Assembly (NCBI RefSeq): GCF_019802125.1
Contig: NZ_JAHVHT010000001.1
Span: 310,001-374,000, forward strand
Reading direction: 5' to 3'
From: Tateyamaria omphalii
Lineage (GTDB): Bacteria > Pseudomonadota > Alphaproteobacteria > Rhodobacterales > Rhodobacteraceae
Length of the DNA: 64,000 bases
A program made the position numbers and the translations under genes. The notes beneath the pieces were generated by a model. It saw only the letters and a list, made by a program, of their open reading frames with translations, was not told the origin of the DNA and searched no databases. Below are positions 1 through 8,271 of the stretch, piece after piece (positions within the stretch are counted from its first letter, which is position 1; every line of letters starts with the position of its first letter).

Positions 1-252
1 CTGGTGATGGACGAGGCGACCTCGTCTCTCGACTCCGAAGCCGAGGCGCGGGTGGCCGAGGCCGCCGAACGACTGATGGAGGGGCGCACGACGCTGGTCA
101 TTGCCCACCGTCTTGCCACCGTCGAGCGGATGGACCGGATCCTTGTTTTCGATCAGGGCCGGATCGTGGAGGACGGTACGCCGACTGAATTGATGGCGCG
201 CAAAGACGGCCTCTACCGGGCGTTGCGTCAGCGACAGACGCTTGCAGCCTAA
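1..252 (+). CDS. ABC transporter ATP-binding protein, C-terminal fragment
   Basis: Only the last 83 codons are in the window; the gene begins upstream. The visible part starts at the Walker B motif and D-loop ([15 protein letters not shown]), followed by the H-loop histidine in [11 protein letters not shown] and the usual tail of an exporter nucleotide-binding domain ([17 protein letters not shown]). The D-loop and tail resemble MsbA/HlyB-type exporters in which membrane and ATPase domains are fused, so this is probably the end of a fused half-transporter. The substrate cannot be inferred. A strong hairpin follows 11 bases after the stop, so the gene probably ends its transcription unit. Confidence 0.9.
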   Translation: MVMDEATSSLDSEAEARVAEAAERLMEGRTTLVIAHRLATVERMDRILVFDQGRIVEDGTPTELMARKDGLYRALRQRQTLAA

Positions 253-263
253 AAGCAAGATGA

Positions 264-295
264 GCAGCGCGCCGGGATGACTTTCGGCGCGCTGC
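264..295 (+). terminator. Intrinsic terminator-like hairpin after the ABC transporter gene
   Basis: A perfect 11-bp inverted repeat (GCAGCGCGCCG at 264-274 and its complement at 285-295) encloses a 10-nt loop. Only a short T stretch (GTTT) follows, so termination efficiency is uncertain. Confidence 0.6.
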
Positions 296-444
296 ACCTG
301 TTTCAGACCGGCATGTTTCAATGCCGCAGCAGAGAGAGATTTTAGAGTGTTCGAGCCGCACTTTGATCCAGCCGAAACCACGCACCCGTCCGCCAAGCCA
401 ATACTGCGCGCTTGGCCGTCCTGCTTTTTCCCCACGGTGCACCG

Positions 445-990
445 ATGAAGCGCGTGATGATCATCGGACAGCCCGGATCGGGCAAATCGACCCTTGCGCG
501 GCATCTGGGCGACAAGACCTTTCTGCCGGTCGTTCATATCGATCTGATCCACTGGAAATCCGGTTGGATTGAACGCGACTCCGCCGAAAAGTCCAAGATG
601 ACGCTGGATGTCATCGCCCGCCCGACCTGGATTTTCGAAGGCGGGCACAGCCGGACATGGCCCCAGCGCCTCGACCGCGCCGACACGCTGATCTGGCTGG
701 ACATGCCGATTGGGCTGCGATTGCGCCGCGTTCTGTGGCGCACGATCAAATTCTACGGGAAGCCGCGACCGGACCTGCCCGAAGGATGCCCGGAGCAGTT
801 CAGCGCGGAGTTTCTGTCCTATATCTGGCGGACCCGGAACACGAGCCGCGCCAAGATGCGTGCGCTCTATGATGGCGCGCCTGCGGATAAAACGAAATAT
901 CATCTCACATCGCTGGCGGACGTCCGCAGGTTCATGGACGGGCTGTCAGAGGCGGTTGCGGTAGGAAACCTGGGTATCCCACACCGCTAG
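445..990 (+). CDS. P-loop NTPase, adenylate-kinase-like / FlaR-type nucleotide kinase family
   Basis: A 181-residue soluble protein starting at MKRVMIIG, with a Walker A motif at residues 8-15 (GQPGSGKS). The layout (HIDLIHW after the P-loop, then WIFEGGH and LIWLDMP) is that of the 'DNA topology modulation protein FlaR' group of small kinases, which are adenylate-kinase-like in fold. The true substrate of this group is not established. A longer reading with an upstream start at 412 is possible, but the P-loop would then begin unusually late. The next gene, marR, is convergent and only 3 bases away. The 150 bases upstream of the start contain no other gene. Confidence 0.75.
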   Translation: MKRVMIIGQPGSGKSTLARHLGDKTFLPVVHIDLIHWKSGWIERDSAEKSKMTLDVIARPTWIFEGGHSRTWPQRLDRADTLIWLDMPIGLRLRRVLWRTIKFYGKPRPDLPEGCPEQFSAEFLSYIWRTRNTSRAKMRALYDGAPADKTKYHLTSLADVRRFMDGLSEAVAVGNLGIPHR

Positions 991-993
991 GGC

Positions 994-1428
994 CTATAGA
1001 TCGGCGTCATGTAAGATACTGAAATAGCCGGGCAGGACGTCTGCAAACCGCTGCTCACCTTCCGGGGTGAGAGACAATTGTTTCTGACGTCGGTCAGCGG
1101 GTTGTGAGGCGGCTGGTGCAATAAGTCCCTTGTCGGCCAGGCTGGCCAAGGCCTTGCTCAGCACAGGCTTCGAGACATCGAGGCGCGCCGCGATCTCGAC
1201 CGCCGACAGGCTGCTGCGCTCCGGTTCCCGCATGATCATCATCAAGGCCAGGAACTGTGTCTGAGACAGACCATGTCCGCGCAGATAAGCCTCCACATCG
1301 CGCAACAGTACACTTGCCGCGCGCAGTTTGGTCAGCACGGACAAGACGCGCGGCGACGACACTTCGGGCACATTGACGGTCACACCTGCGATCATGTCTT
1401 CGCTCGGCAGGTCCTTGAGGAAGAACAT
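994..1428 (-). CDS. MarR-family transcriptional regulator
   Basis: A 144-residue winged-helix protein. The recognition region SAVEIAARLDVSKPVLSKALASL and wing PADRRQKQLSLTPEG are typical of MarR; these repressors bind palindromes as dimers and are often released by small phenolic or oxidant ligands. The start at 1428 is chosen because its ATG shares a base with the TGA of the upstream monooxygenase gene (TGATG), giving translational coupling. The likely target is the perfect palindrome at 1731-1758, between this unit and the divergent EamA exporter. Regulator, small monooxygenase and exporter together resemble a detoxification module. Confidence 0.88.
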   Translation of the reverse strand: MFFLKDLPSEDMIAGVTVNVPEVSSPRVLSVLTKLRAASVLLRDVEAYLRGHGLSQTQFLALMMIMREPERSSLSAVEIAARLDVSKPVLSKALASLADKGLIAPAASQPADRRQKQLSLTPEGEQRFADVLPGYFSILHDADL

Positions 1429-1721
1429 CAGGCCGCGCGTCGCATCCGCACGATCTGGACAGGTTCGGCCAGCCATGTCTCGTAGGCGGCAAATACGTCG
1501 CGAATGTAGTCTTGCGCGTAGTGCGCCTCGAGCGCTGCATCGTCGGCCCAATGTTCGACCAGATACAGCGCGTCGTCCTCACCTGCGTCTACATTCAGTT
1601 CGAAGCGGCGGCAGCCCGGTTCGGACCGCGTGACGTCGAGAACGCTCTTGATCGCGGCAAGCGCCTCTGCACGGTACTGCGGTTTGGGGCGGATGGTGGC
1701 GAAGATACTCAGTTCCGGCAT
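1428..1721 (-). CDS. Antibiotic biosynthesis monooxygenase (ABM) family protein
   Basis: A 97-residue ferredoxin-like dimeric alpha-beta barrel protein. The pattern is typical of ABM/YgiN proteins: short N-terminal strand (MPELSIFATI), helix with the conserved AALAAIKSVLDVTRSEPGC-type segment, then LYLVEHWADDAALEAH. Family members act as cofactor-independent quinol or anthrone monooxygenases, or degrade haem or reactive quinones. The ATG lies only 10 bases from the operator-like palindrome, so a repressor bound there would block both transcription and the ribosome-binding region. The gene is coupled to marR by a TGATG overlap. Substrate unknown. Confidence 0.85.
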   Translation of the reverse strand: MPELSIFATIRPKPQYRAEALAAIKSVLDVTRSEPGCRRFELNVDAGEDDALYLVEHWADDAALEAHYAQDYIRDVFAAYETWLAEPVQIVRMRRAA

Positions 1722-1730
1722 GGGGGGGCT

Positions 1731-1758
1731 CCATATGGTTAGCATGGTAACCATATGG
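1731..1758. promoter_or_regulatory. Perfect 11-bp inverted repeat, probable MarR operator
   Basis: CCATATGGTTA at 1731-1741 and its exact reverse complement at 1748-1758 flank a 6-base spacer. Each arm contains the self-complementary CCATATGG. It lies between the divergent monooxygenase-marR unit and the EamA gene. Size and position fit a MarR dimer site controlling both directions. Confidence 0.7.
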
Positions 1759-1821
1759 CGTATCATGTCTGGGTTCAACCAGGTGCTTGGCCCTGCGCGG
1801 GTGGCGGGGTAAGGGACAGAA

Positions 1822-2670
1822 ATGCGTCTGATCCTGCTTACCTGCCTCACCATGATAGCCTTTGCGGCCAACTCTGTTTTGAACCGTATGGCGGTGGACG
1901 GCGGCGGCATAGATCCATCGAGCTTTGCCATGATCCGGGTGCTGGCGGGGGCGGTGGCCTTGGGCATGATCCTGACGGTGCGGGGTGGCGGGCTGCCGTT
2001 GTGGCAGCGTGACAGGGTGGTGGGTGCGACCAGCCTTGCGGCCTACATGGTCGGTTTCTCGTTGGCTTATGTGACACTCGATGCCGGGCTTGGTGCGCTG
2101 ATCCTGTTCGGGACCGTACAGGTTGCAATGTTCGGCTGGTCCGCGTTGCGCGGCGGACATCCGACCGCGCGCCAAATGCTTGGGGCTGCAATCGCGTTTG
2201 CAGGTCTTTTGATCGCGCTCTGGCCGGATGACAACGGCGGTGGGGACATCGCGGGCGCGGCGCTGATGGTTGTCGCGGGGCTCGGCTGGGCGGCATATAC
2301 GCTGGCCGGCAAAGGGGCCAAGGATCCCCTGGCGGCAACCGCGGCCAATTTCATTTGGACGTTGCCGATCCTTGGCGTCCTGCTTTTCGGCACCGGGCTG
2401 CACGCCGCGCCGTCGGGGATTGCCTTGGCCATCCTATCGGGCGCTGTGACGTCCGGCCTCGGCTACGCGCTTTGGTACAGCATCCTGCCGCGGTTGGCAG
2501 GTCAAACGGCGGCTGTTGTGCAACTGAGCGTGCCCATCATTGCAATCGCCGGGGGCGCGCTGCTTTTGGGCGAGGCGCTGTCGCTTTCGCTCGCACTCTC
2601 TGCCGCGCTTGTCGTCGGCGGGATCGCCGTGGCCGTTACCGCATCAAAGGCTCAAGAGGGTCGTAGCTGA
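1822..2670 (+). CDS. EamA/DMT-superfamily transporter (RhaT/YdcZ type)
   Basis: A 282-residue inner-membrane protein with about ten hydrophobic segments in two EamA repeats; the second begins near residue 150 (LMVVAGLGWAAYTLAGK). The conserved end-of-repeat glycines and the GxxLLLGE segment (GGALLLGEALS) are present. Members export drugs, amino acids or metabolites. The start is preceded by AAGGGA. The gene is divergent from the MarR/monooxygenase unit and shares its palindromic operator, suggesting it exports the compound sensed by MarR. Its 3' end overlaps the convergent Nudix gene by 35 bases. Confidence 0.9.
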   Translation: MRLILLTCLTMIAFAANSVLNRMAVDGGGIDPSSFAMIRVLAGAVALGMILTVRGGGLPLWQRDRVVGATSLAAYMVGFSLAYVTLDAGLGALILFGTVQVAMFGWSALRGGHPTARQMLGAAIAFAGLLIALWPDDNGGGDIAGAALMVVAGLGWAAYTLAGKGAKDPLAATAANFIWTLPILGVLLFGTGLHAAPSGIALAILSGAVTSGLGYALWYSILPRLAGQTAAVVQLSVPIIAIAGGALLLGEALSLSLALSAALVVGGIAVAVTASKAQEGRS

Positions 2671-3088
2671 CACCCTCCGCACCAAAGGCCACGGCACCCA
2701 GACTGTCTGGCTTGTGCGGCACGCCTGCCAACTCGTCTGCCGTCAGCCACCGACGCTCGGTCACCACCGCCTCCGCATCATGCCATACTTCGGGGCGCAA
2801 GGTGCCCGGCACAACGGTACAGCGAAAGAACACCTCGACCTGGTGAAACTGGCTGGGGGCGTCGTGGTACTCGTTCACAAGGCAGGGCGCGCCGACCTCG
2901 ATGGTCAGCCCCGTTTCCTCGTAAACTTCGCGCGCAAGGTTCGCGGGCAGGCTGCTGCCCACCTCGGCCCCGCCGCCCGGGGCGCACATCAGGTCACTCT
3001 TGGCCGTATGCCAGGCGTTGACCATCAACAGGCGCTCATTTTCGACAATGACGGCGCGCACGGCGATGCGGGGGGACTTCGGGCGCAT
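2636..3088 (-). CDS. Nudix hydrolase
   Basis: A 150-residue protein with a Nudix box near residues 58-80 (GGGAEVG...REVYEETGL). The metal-binding REVYEE core is intact. The first conserved glutamate of the box (normally the E in 'GE') is serine here, a position known to vary. Such enzymes hydrolyse nucleoside diphosphate derivatives; the specific substrate cannot be read. The start is set at MRPKSPRIAVRAVIV, where the domain begins; in-frame upstream codons add a non-conserved stretch. Convergent with the EamA gene, with overlapping 3' ends. Confidence 0.85.
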   Translation of the reverse strand: MRPKSPRIAVRAVIVENERLLMVNAWHTAKSDLMCAPGGGAEVGSSLPANLAREVYEETGLTIEVGAPCLVNEYHDAPSQFHQVEVFFRCTVVPGTLRPEVWHDAEAVVTERRWLTADELAGVPHKPDSLGAVAFGAEGVSYDPLEPLMR

Positions 3089-3158
3089 GATCACACCTTT
3101 CAGTGAAAGACGAAGCGTTACCATTCCATAGCGCCGCACGGAAAGCTATCTCAAGGGT

Positions 3159-3929
3159 ATGAAATTGATTGCTGCCCTTGTCCTCCTGCTGATCGCCGGC
3201 ATGGCCCGCGCCGATTGCGTCGTGCTGCTGCACGGGCTCGCGCGGACCGAGGCGTCGCTTCTTGTGCTGGAGCAGGCGCTTCTGACGGATGGCTACCGGG
3301 TTGTGCGGCCGGGCTACCCCTCTACGACCGAGACTGTGGAAACGCTGGCACTTGATGTGATGCCCCGCGCGATGGACGCTTGCGGAGACGATACCGTACA
3401 TTTCGTGACGCACTCCATGGGCGGTATCCTTGTGCGCTACTGGTTTGCCCACACAAGGGTGCCTGACAATCTGGGGCGCACGGTGATGCTTGCGCCACCC
3501 AACCGCGGTAGCGAGGTTGTGGACGAACTGGGCGACCTCGAAGCGTTCGGCTGGTTCAATGGGCCCGCAGGCCGTCAGCTTGGCACCGGCCCTGCCAGCC
3601 TTCCGCGCAGCCTGCCGGGTGTGACGTACCCGGTCGGGATCATCGCAGGGGAGCAGTCGCTCAACCCCTATTTTTCGTCCCTGCTGCCGGGGCGGGACGA
3701 CGGCAAGGTGTCGGTCGTCTCGACGCCGGTGGCAGGCATGACAGATCACCTCGTGTTGCCTGTCACGCACACCTTCATGATGAACAATCCCAACGTGATT
3801 GCACAGGTCCTGACCTTTTTGGAAAACGGGGCCTTCGACCGGGACCTGCGCTGGGTCGATGCGGTGCTTGAACAACTGGGTTGCCCCGAGGGGGACTGCC
3901 TTACGGGAAATGACGATGATCGAGATTGA
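3159..3929 (+). CDS. Secreted alpha/beta-hydrolase (lipase/PGAP1-like)
   Basis: A 256-residue protein with a clear Sec signal peptide ([18 protein letters not shown], cleaved before DC). The oxyanion region [10 protein letters not shown] is followed by the nucleophile elbow THSMGG with Ser86. A likely acid (GRDDGKVSV) and histidine (VTHTFMMNN) complete the triad. It resembles periplasmic triacylglycerol lipase/esterases with a minimal lid. Its 3' end overlaps the next gene, so the two are probably co-transcribed, although a secreted esterase and a cytoplasmic phosphonate-type hydrolase have no obvious shared pathway. Confidence 0.85.
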   Translation: MKLIAALVLLLIAGMARADCVVLLHGLARTEASLLVLEQALLTDGYRVVRPGYPSTTETVETLALDVMPRAMDACGDDTVHFVTHSMGGILVRYWFAHTRVPDNLGRTVMLAPPNRGSEVVDELGDLEAFGWFNGPAGRQLGTGPASLPRSLPGVTYPVGIIAGEQSLNPYFSSLLPGRDDGKVSVVSTPVAGMTDHLVLPVTHTFMMNNPNVIAQVLTFLENGAFDRDLRWVDAVLEQLGCPEGDCLTGNDDDRD

Positions 3930-5061
3930 CCTGACCGGGGCCGAGGTCCTGCTGCCCTCCGGTCTTGAGATCACCGCGCTGTCCATTGCCGACGGGCGTG
4001 TCGCGGACGCCCCTGTCGGGCGGGCGGTCGACCTGACGGGCTACCGGATCCTGCCGGGTATCATTGACGTGCATGGTGATGGCTTCGAACGACACATGGC
4101 TCCACGCCGAGGGGCCATGAAACAGATGAACGAAGGGATTGCAGCGGCCGAAGCCGAGATTGCGGCCAACGGCATCACCACGGCTGTTCTCGCCCAATTC
4201 GTCAGCTGGGAGGGCGGGCTGCGCGACCTGCACTTTGCCGATCAGGTTTTTAGCGCGCTGATTGCCACGCGGTGCGACGTGGTGACGGACCTGCGCCCGC
4301 AATTGCGGTTCGAAACCCACATGCTCGACCTCTACGAGCTGTTGCCCGAGCGGATCGCTGACTGGGATGTCGCGTATGTGGTTTTCAACGATCACCTCCC
4401 CCATGACCGCCTTGCCGAAGGGCGCAAGCCAGCGCGGCTCACGGGCCAGGCGCTCAAGGCCGGGCGGAACCCCGACCTGCATTTCCAGATGCTGCTCGAC
4501 ATGCACGCGCGCAGGCACGAGGTGCCAGCGGCGCTTGACGATTTGTGCGCGCAGATGAACGCAGCAGGCGTGCAGCTTGGCAGCCACGATGACACCTCTG
4601 CCGACGAACGCGCCAAATGGCATGCACGTGGGGCACATGTGGCCGAGTTTCCGGAAACGCTTGAGGCGGCAGAAGCAGCGCATGGCGCCGGTGATCTGGT
4701 GGTTCTTGGCTCGCCCAACGTGGTGCGGGGCGGATCGCACAAGGGCAACGTGTCTGCGCTGGACCTCATCGCCATGGGCCTGTGCGACGCCATCGCGTCC
4801 GACTACCACTACCCGTCGCCGCGGCGCGCGGCGTTGATGCTGGCCAAAAGCGGGCTGATGGGCCTGGAGGATGCCTGGTCGCTTGTATCGTCCGGCCCTG
4901 CGGCTGTCCTGGGGCTGACGGATCGGGGCTCGTTGGAACCCGGCAAACGCGCCGATCTGGTGATCCTCGACGATCATGACCGGGTGGCGGCCACAATCTC
5001 GGGTGGGCGGGTCAGTTACATGGCTGGCGATATCGCGCAGCGGTTCGTGACGGCTGCCTAG
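3916..5061 (+). CDS. phnM: PhnM-like alpha-D-ribose 1-methylphosphonate 5-triphosphate diphosphatase family amidohydrolase
   Basis: A 381-residue metal-dependent amidohydrolase. Metal-site motifs visible in order are [10 protein letters not shown] (residues 51-60), LGSHDDTS, the signature [17 protein letters not shown] and the C-terminal SDYHYPS. These match PhnM, which removes pyrophosphate from ribose-methylphosphonate triphosphate in the C-P lyase pathway. No other phn gene (phnGHIJKL) is within reach, so this may be a paralogue acting on a different phosphorylated substrate. ATG 3916 is favoured because GGGA lies about 8 bases upstream; ATG 3910 would add two residues. It overlaps the lipase gene and is convergent with purK, overlapping by 4 bases. 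Confidence 0.8.
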   Translation: MIEIDLTGAEVLLPSGLEITALSIADGRVADAPVGRAVDLTGYRILPGIIDVHGDGFERHMAPRRGAMKQMNEGIAAAEAEIAANGITTAVLAQFVSWEGGLRDLHFADQVFSALIATRCDVVTDLRPQLRFETHMLDLYELLPERIADWDVAYVVFNDHLPHDRLAEGRKPARLTGQALKAGRNPDLHFQMLLDMHARRHEVPAALDDLCAQMNAAGVQLGSHDDTSADERAKWHARGAHVAEFPETLEAAEAAHGAGDLVVLGSPNVVRGGSHKGNVSALDLIAMGLCDAIASDYHYPSPRRAALMLAKSGLMGLEDAWSLVSSGPAAVLGLTDRGSLEPGKRADLVILDDHDRVAATISGGRVSYMAGDIAQRFVTAA

Positions 5062-6125
5062 CCGACAATCCGGTTCACATGGCCCATTTTGCGTCCGGGT
5101 CGCGCCTCGGCTTTGCCGTACAGATGCAGGGCCGTCGCGGGCTCTTTTGCCAGGTCCGGTACCCGGTCCATATCATCGCCGATCAGGTTCTCCATCACGA
5201 CATCGGCGTGGCGTTTCCCATCACCCAGCGGCCAGCCCGCAATTGCGCGGATGTGCTGTTCGAACTGGTCCACGACACAGCCATTCTGAGTCCAATGGCC
5301 CGAGTTATGTACGCGCGGCGCAATCTCGTTCACGATCAGCCCCTGCGGCGTGACGAACAGTTCGACCCCAAGAACGCCCACATAATCCAGCGCATTCAGG
5401 ATGTTGGCAGCCAGCAGCACAGCATCGGTTCGTTGGCTTGCGCTCAGGCGCGCCGGAACTGTCGTGGTGTGCAGGATACCGTCCTTGTGGACATTCTCAC
5501 CCGGATCGAAGCAGGCGACAGCACCGTCCAATCCCCGGGCGGCAATGACCGACACCTCGTGGCTGAAGTCCACAAACCCTTCGAGGATCGCGGGTGCGCC
5601 CTGCATTTCGGCCAGTGCGGCCTCGGCCCCGGTCGGCTCCATGATCCGCGCCTGCCCCTTGCCGTCATAGCCGAAGCGCCGGGTTTTCAAGATCGCAGGC
5701 GTGCTGATCTGGGGCAGGGCGGTTGCGAGCGCGGCCATATCCGGCACGTCAGCAAAGGGCGCGGTCTTCAGGCCTAGCCCTTGCAGGAATTCCTTTTCGA
5801 CAAGCCGGTCTTGGCTGACCCGCAACGCCTCGCGCCCGGGCCGGATCGGTGCGTGATCTTCCAGCGCATCGAGCGTCAGGGTCGGAATGTTCTCGAACTC
5901 GTAAGTCACGACGTCCACAGTGGTGGCAAAGGCAAAGAGCGCGTCACTGTCTTCGTAAGGCGCCGTTGTCACCAGATGTGCAACGTCACCCGCCGGGGGC
6001 TGCTCGGACGGATCAAAGATGTGAGTGCGAAATCCAAGGCGGCTTGCAGCGACCGACAACATCCTGCCGAGTTGTCCGCCGCCCAGAATGCCGATGGTCG
6101 CCCCAGGCGCGAGAGGTTCAGTCAT
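5058..6125 (-). CDS. purK: N5-carboxyaminoimidazole ribonucleotide synthase
   Basis: A 355-residue ATP-grasp enzyme that carboxylates aminoimidazole ribonucleotide with bicarbonate and ATP in purine synthesis. The N-terminus [12 protein letters not shown] is the family signature. The central ATP-grasp segments ([27 protein letters not shown]) and the C-terminal [14 protein letters not shown] are intact, and length is normal. The chosen ATG overlaps the end of purE by 8 bases (start before stop), so the two are translationally coupled; purE makes the enzyme that uses the PurK product. Confidence 0.96.
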   Translation of the reverse strand: MTEPLAPGATIGILGGGQLGRMLSVAASRLGFRTHIFDPSEQPPAGDVAHLVTTAPYEDSDALFAFATTVDVVTYEFENIPTLTLDALEDHAPIRPGREALRVSQDRLVEKEFLQGLGLKTAPFADVPDMAALATALPQISTPAILKTRRFGYDGKGQARIMEPTGAEAALAEMQGAPAILEGFVDFSHEVSVIAARGLDGAVACFDPGENVHKDGILHTTTVPARLSASQRTDAVLLAANILNALDYVGVLGVELFVTPQGLIVNEIAPRVHNSGHWTQNGCVVDQFEQHIRAIAGWPLGDGKRHADVVMENLIGDDMDRVPDLAKEPATALHLYGKAEARPGRKMGHVNRIVG

Positions 6126-6612
6126 CGCTCGGGACCTCCGGGATGGACGCCGACAACGCCTCCCGCCATGCCTCAAGCCGTGCGGCAAGCGCATCGTCCG
6201 AAACAGCCAGAATACCCGCCGCCATCAGACCCGCATTCGCGGCACCTGCTGCGCCAATCGCCATGGTCGCCACAGGAAATCCCCGCGGCATCTGCAGGAT
6301 GGAGTACAGGCTGTCGACCCCGCTCAGCGCCTTGGTTTGCACCGGTACGCCAATCACGGGGACCCGAGTCTTTGACGCCATCATGCCCGGCAAATGTGCC
6401 GCACCGCCCGCGCCTGCGATGATCACCTTCAAACCCCGGTCCACAGCCGTCTTGCCATAGTCCCACAACCGGTCCGGTGTGCGGTGTGCCGACACGATCC
6501 GCGCCTCGTAGGGCACCTCGAGCGCATCCAGCATCTCGGCCGCTTCACGCATGGTGGGCCAGTCGGACTGGCTGCCCATGATAATGCCAACTGGGGGAGG
6601 GGTTTGGGTCAT
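6118..6612 (-). CDS. purE: 5-(carboxyamino)imidazole ribonucleotide mutase
   Basis: A 164-residue class I PurE that converts N5-CAIR to CAIR. The substrate-binding motifs GSQSDWPTM near the N-terminus and SAHRTPDRL are intact, as is the glycine-rich [12 protein letters not shown]. First gene of a purEK operon; about 137 bases separate its start from the divergent gene at 6750, so the operon promoter must lie there. Confidence 0.97.
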   Translation of the reverse strand: MTQTPPPVGIIMGSQSDWPTMREAAEMLDALEVPYEARIVSAHRTPDRLWDYGKTAVDRGLKVIIAGAGGAAHLPGMMASKTRVPVIGVPVQTKALSGVDSLYSILQMPRGFPVATMAIGAAGAANAGLMAAGILAVSDDALAARLEAWREALSASIPEVPSDD

Positions 6613-6749
6613 GTCTTGCGGCCCTCTAGTTCAGGAAGCGCGCACTATAGCCAGATCGGTCACCGGGGCAATGGGCGGTGCGCGGGTTTCAATTGACACC
6701 ATGCTGCACTGCGGCGACGCTACCACCATTCTGCACAGGAGATTTCACG

Positions 6750-7109
6750 ATGATGACCCCTTTCGATGTCTGGGCGCCCATGTTCCGCGCGCCCTTTTCC
6801 GGCGATGTGACCCAAGAGATCGTGCCGCGCGTCTTTTCTCCAGACATCGCAGGCGTGCCCGAGATCGAGAGCAAGATCCATGCCGAGGTGGCCAGCTACG
6901 GCACGCAACTGGGCAAAGTGCTCGAAGCGCTGCAAATCCTGTCCAAAGCGACCAAAACGCCTTTGCCCGAGATCGACGCGCTCGTCGCCGAGATCAACGA
7001 GGTCAAGGACAACAGCGCCGAGACATTGCGCGCGGATGCGGCACGCGCGCTTGAACGGCTCAAAAAAGTGGACAAGAGCGCATGGCGCGATCTGATGCGT
7101 GCCGACTGA
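6750..7109 (+). CDS. Hypothetical protein, 119 residues, helical
   Basis: A small soluble protein beginning MMTPFDVWAPMFRAPF. The C-terminal two thirds (residues 40-119) are charged and helical with heptad-like leucines (LGKVLEALQILSKATKT, ALERLKKV), suggesting a helical bundle or coiled coil. AGGAG lies about 8 bases upstream of the ATG. No signal peptide, membrane segment or recognised motif; function unknown. It ends exactly one base before the convergent YdcH-family gene. Confidence 0.7.
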   Translation: MMTPFDVWAPMFRAPFSGDVTQEIVPRVFSPDIAGVPEIESKIHAEVASYGTQLGKVLEALQILSKATKTPLPEIDALVAEINEVKDNSAETLRADAARALERLKKVDKSAWRDLMRAD

Positions 7110-7334
7110 TCAGGCGATGATGTCGGGGGTCAGCCGGTCTTCGATGATGGCAATCTTGTCTTTCAGCATCAGCTTTTTCTTTTTCAACCGCTGAATGGTG
7201 AGCTGATCGCCGGTCGCCTTTTCCTGCAGGGCGTGAATTGCTTCATCGAGGTCCCGATGCTCTCGTTTGAACACCTCCAGCTCCACACGCAGCACCTCGT
7301 CCGTTTTCATCGAGATGTCCGAAGGAGCATTCAT
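7110..7334 (-). CDS. YdcH-family (DUF465) small protein
   Basis: A 74-residue, highly charged helical protein with the DUF465 pattern: ELEVFKREHRDLDEAI followed by the basic IQRLKKKKLMLKDKIAIIEDRL. The family is widespread in proteobacteria and is thought to form short coiled-coil hairpins; its biochemical role is not established. Its stop codon directly abuts the stop of the convergent gene at 6750-7109. Confidence 0.88.
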   Translation of the reverse strand: MNAPSDISMKTDEVLRVELEVFKREHRDLDEAIHALQEKATGDQLTIQRLKKKKLMLKDKIAIIEDRLTPDIIA

Positions 7335-7396
7335 GGCGCGATTCCAAGCAATTGCAGAGCCCTTAATATAATCACAACCATCTCACCCGCCTAGAC

Positions 7397-7425
7397 CTTG
7401 TTCCAATCAAGGTTTCTGCCCATAT
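7397..7425 (+). promoter_or_regulatory. Candidate heat-shock sigma (RpoH) promoter for the Hsp20 gene
   Basis: CTTGTTC at 7397-7403 and CCCATAT at 7419-7425 are separated by 15 bases, close to the RpoH consensus (CTTGAAA, 13-15 nt, CCCATNT). The element lies 65 bases upstream of the Hsp20 start. Confidence 0.5.
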
Positions 7426-7490
7426 TTGAAACATCCGCTGCCGCATCAGGGGCGGGTACTGACTGTCGCTTGACCAAAAGGACGTGTCGC

Positions 7491-7901
7491 ATGACGAAAA
7501 TGACTCTTGCCTCCTACCCCCATATGCTGGGGTTCGAGCAACTTGAACGGCTGCTGGAACGCACGGCCAAAAGCGCCGAAGGCTATCCACCGTTCAATAT
7601 CGAGCAGACCTCGGACTATTCCTACCGGATCACCCTGGCCGTCGCCGGGTTCGCCGAAGACGATCTGTCGATCACCGTGGAAGACCGCCAATTGGTCATT
7701 CGCGGCCGCCAGGGCGAAGACACGCAACAGCGCGTGTTCCTGCACCGCGGAATCGCCGCACGACAATTTCAACGGAGCTTTGTGCTCGCTGACGGCGTTG
7801 AGGTAGGAGAGGCGGTGATGGAGAACGGCTTGCTGCACGTCGATCTGACGCGGGCCAAACCCGAAACAATCGTCCAGACGATCAACATACGGAAAGGATA
7901 A
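7491..7901 (+). CDS. Hsp20/IbpA-family small heat-shock protein
   Basis: A 136-residue alpha-crystallin-domain chaperone. Landmarks are the N-terminal IbpA-like SYPHMLGFEQLERLLER, the beta-sandwich beginning YPPFNIEQTSDYSYRITLAVAGF, and the terminal signature ENGLLHVDLTR. It should bind unfolding proteins in the cytoplasm as oligomers. The ATG at 7491 follows AAAAGGA. It lies 3 bases before a DUF1150 gene, a pairing common in Alphaproteobacteria. A candidate RpoH promoter lies upstream. Confidence 0.93.
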   Translation: MTKMTLASYPHMLGFEQLERLLERTAKSAEGYPPFNIEQTSDYSYRITLAVAGFAEDDLSITVEDRQLVIRGRQGEDTQQRVFLHRGIAARQFQRSFVLADGVEVGEAVMENGLLHVDLTRAKPETIVQTINIRKG

Positions 7902-7904
7902 GTC

Positions 7905-8129
7905 ATGAACACACCTTGTGATTTGAACGCCGATGTGGGCCGGATGGTCTATGTCAAAGCCATCGACGTCGACGCCCTGCCACAGGAAGTGCAGGAGCAG
8001 GCCGAAGGGCTCGACCAGCTCTTTGCAGTGCACGATGCCGAAGGGCAGCAACTGGCGTTGGTCGCCGACCGCAAGCTGGCCTTTGCGCTGGCGCGGCAGC
8101 ACGACTACGCGCCGCAGCCTTTGCATTGA
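7905..8129 (+). CDS. DUF1150 family protein
   Basis: A 74-residue acidic protein with the DUF1150 pattern VYVKAIDVDALP...LFAVHDAEGQQLALVADRKLAFALARQHDYAPQPLH. Family members almost always follow an Hsp20 gene in Alphaproteobacteria, as here with a 3-base gap, and are therefore expected to be heat-induced and functionally tied to the small heat-shock protein. No biochemical activity is known. Confidence 0.9.
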   Translation: MNTPCDLNADVGRMVYVKAIDVDALPQEVQEQAEGLDQLFAVHDAEGQQLALVADRKLAFALARQHDYAPQPLH

Positions 8130-8271
8130 TATGTGCAAATGGGCGGCCTCCGGCATAAGCTCGGGGCGAGCTTAGCGCTGAGCGCGCCTTGACCCGGCGC
8201 ATATCGACGTGCTTTGGCGCAATGAGGGCAAACACCATGCCCCAGGCACGTTAGAAGCAGGCGGCACTTGA

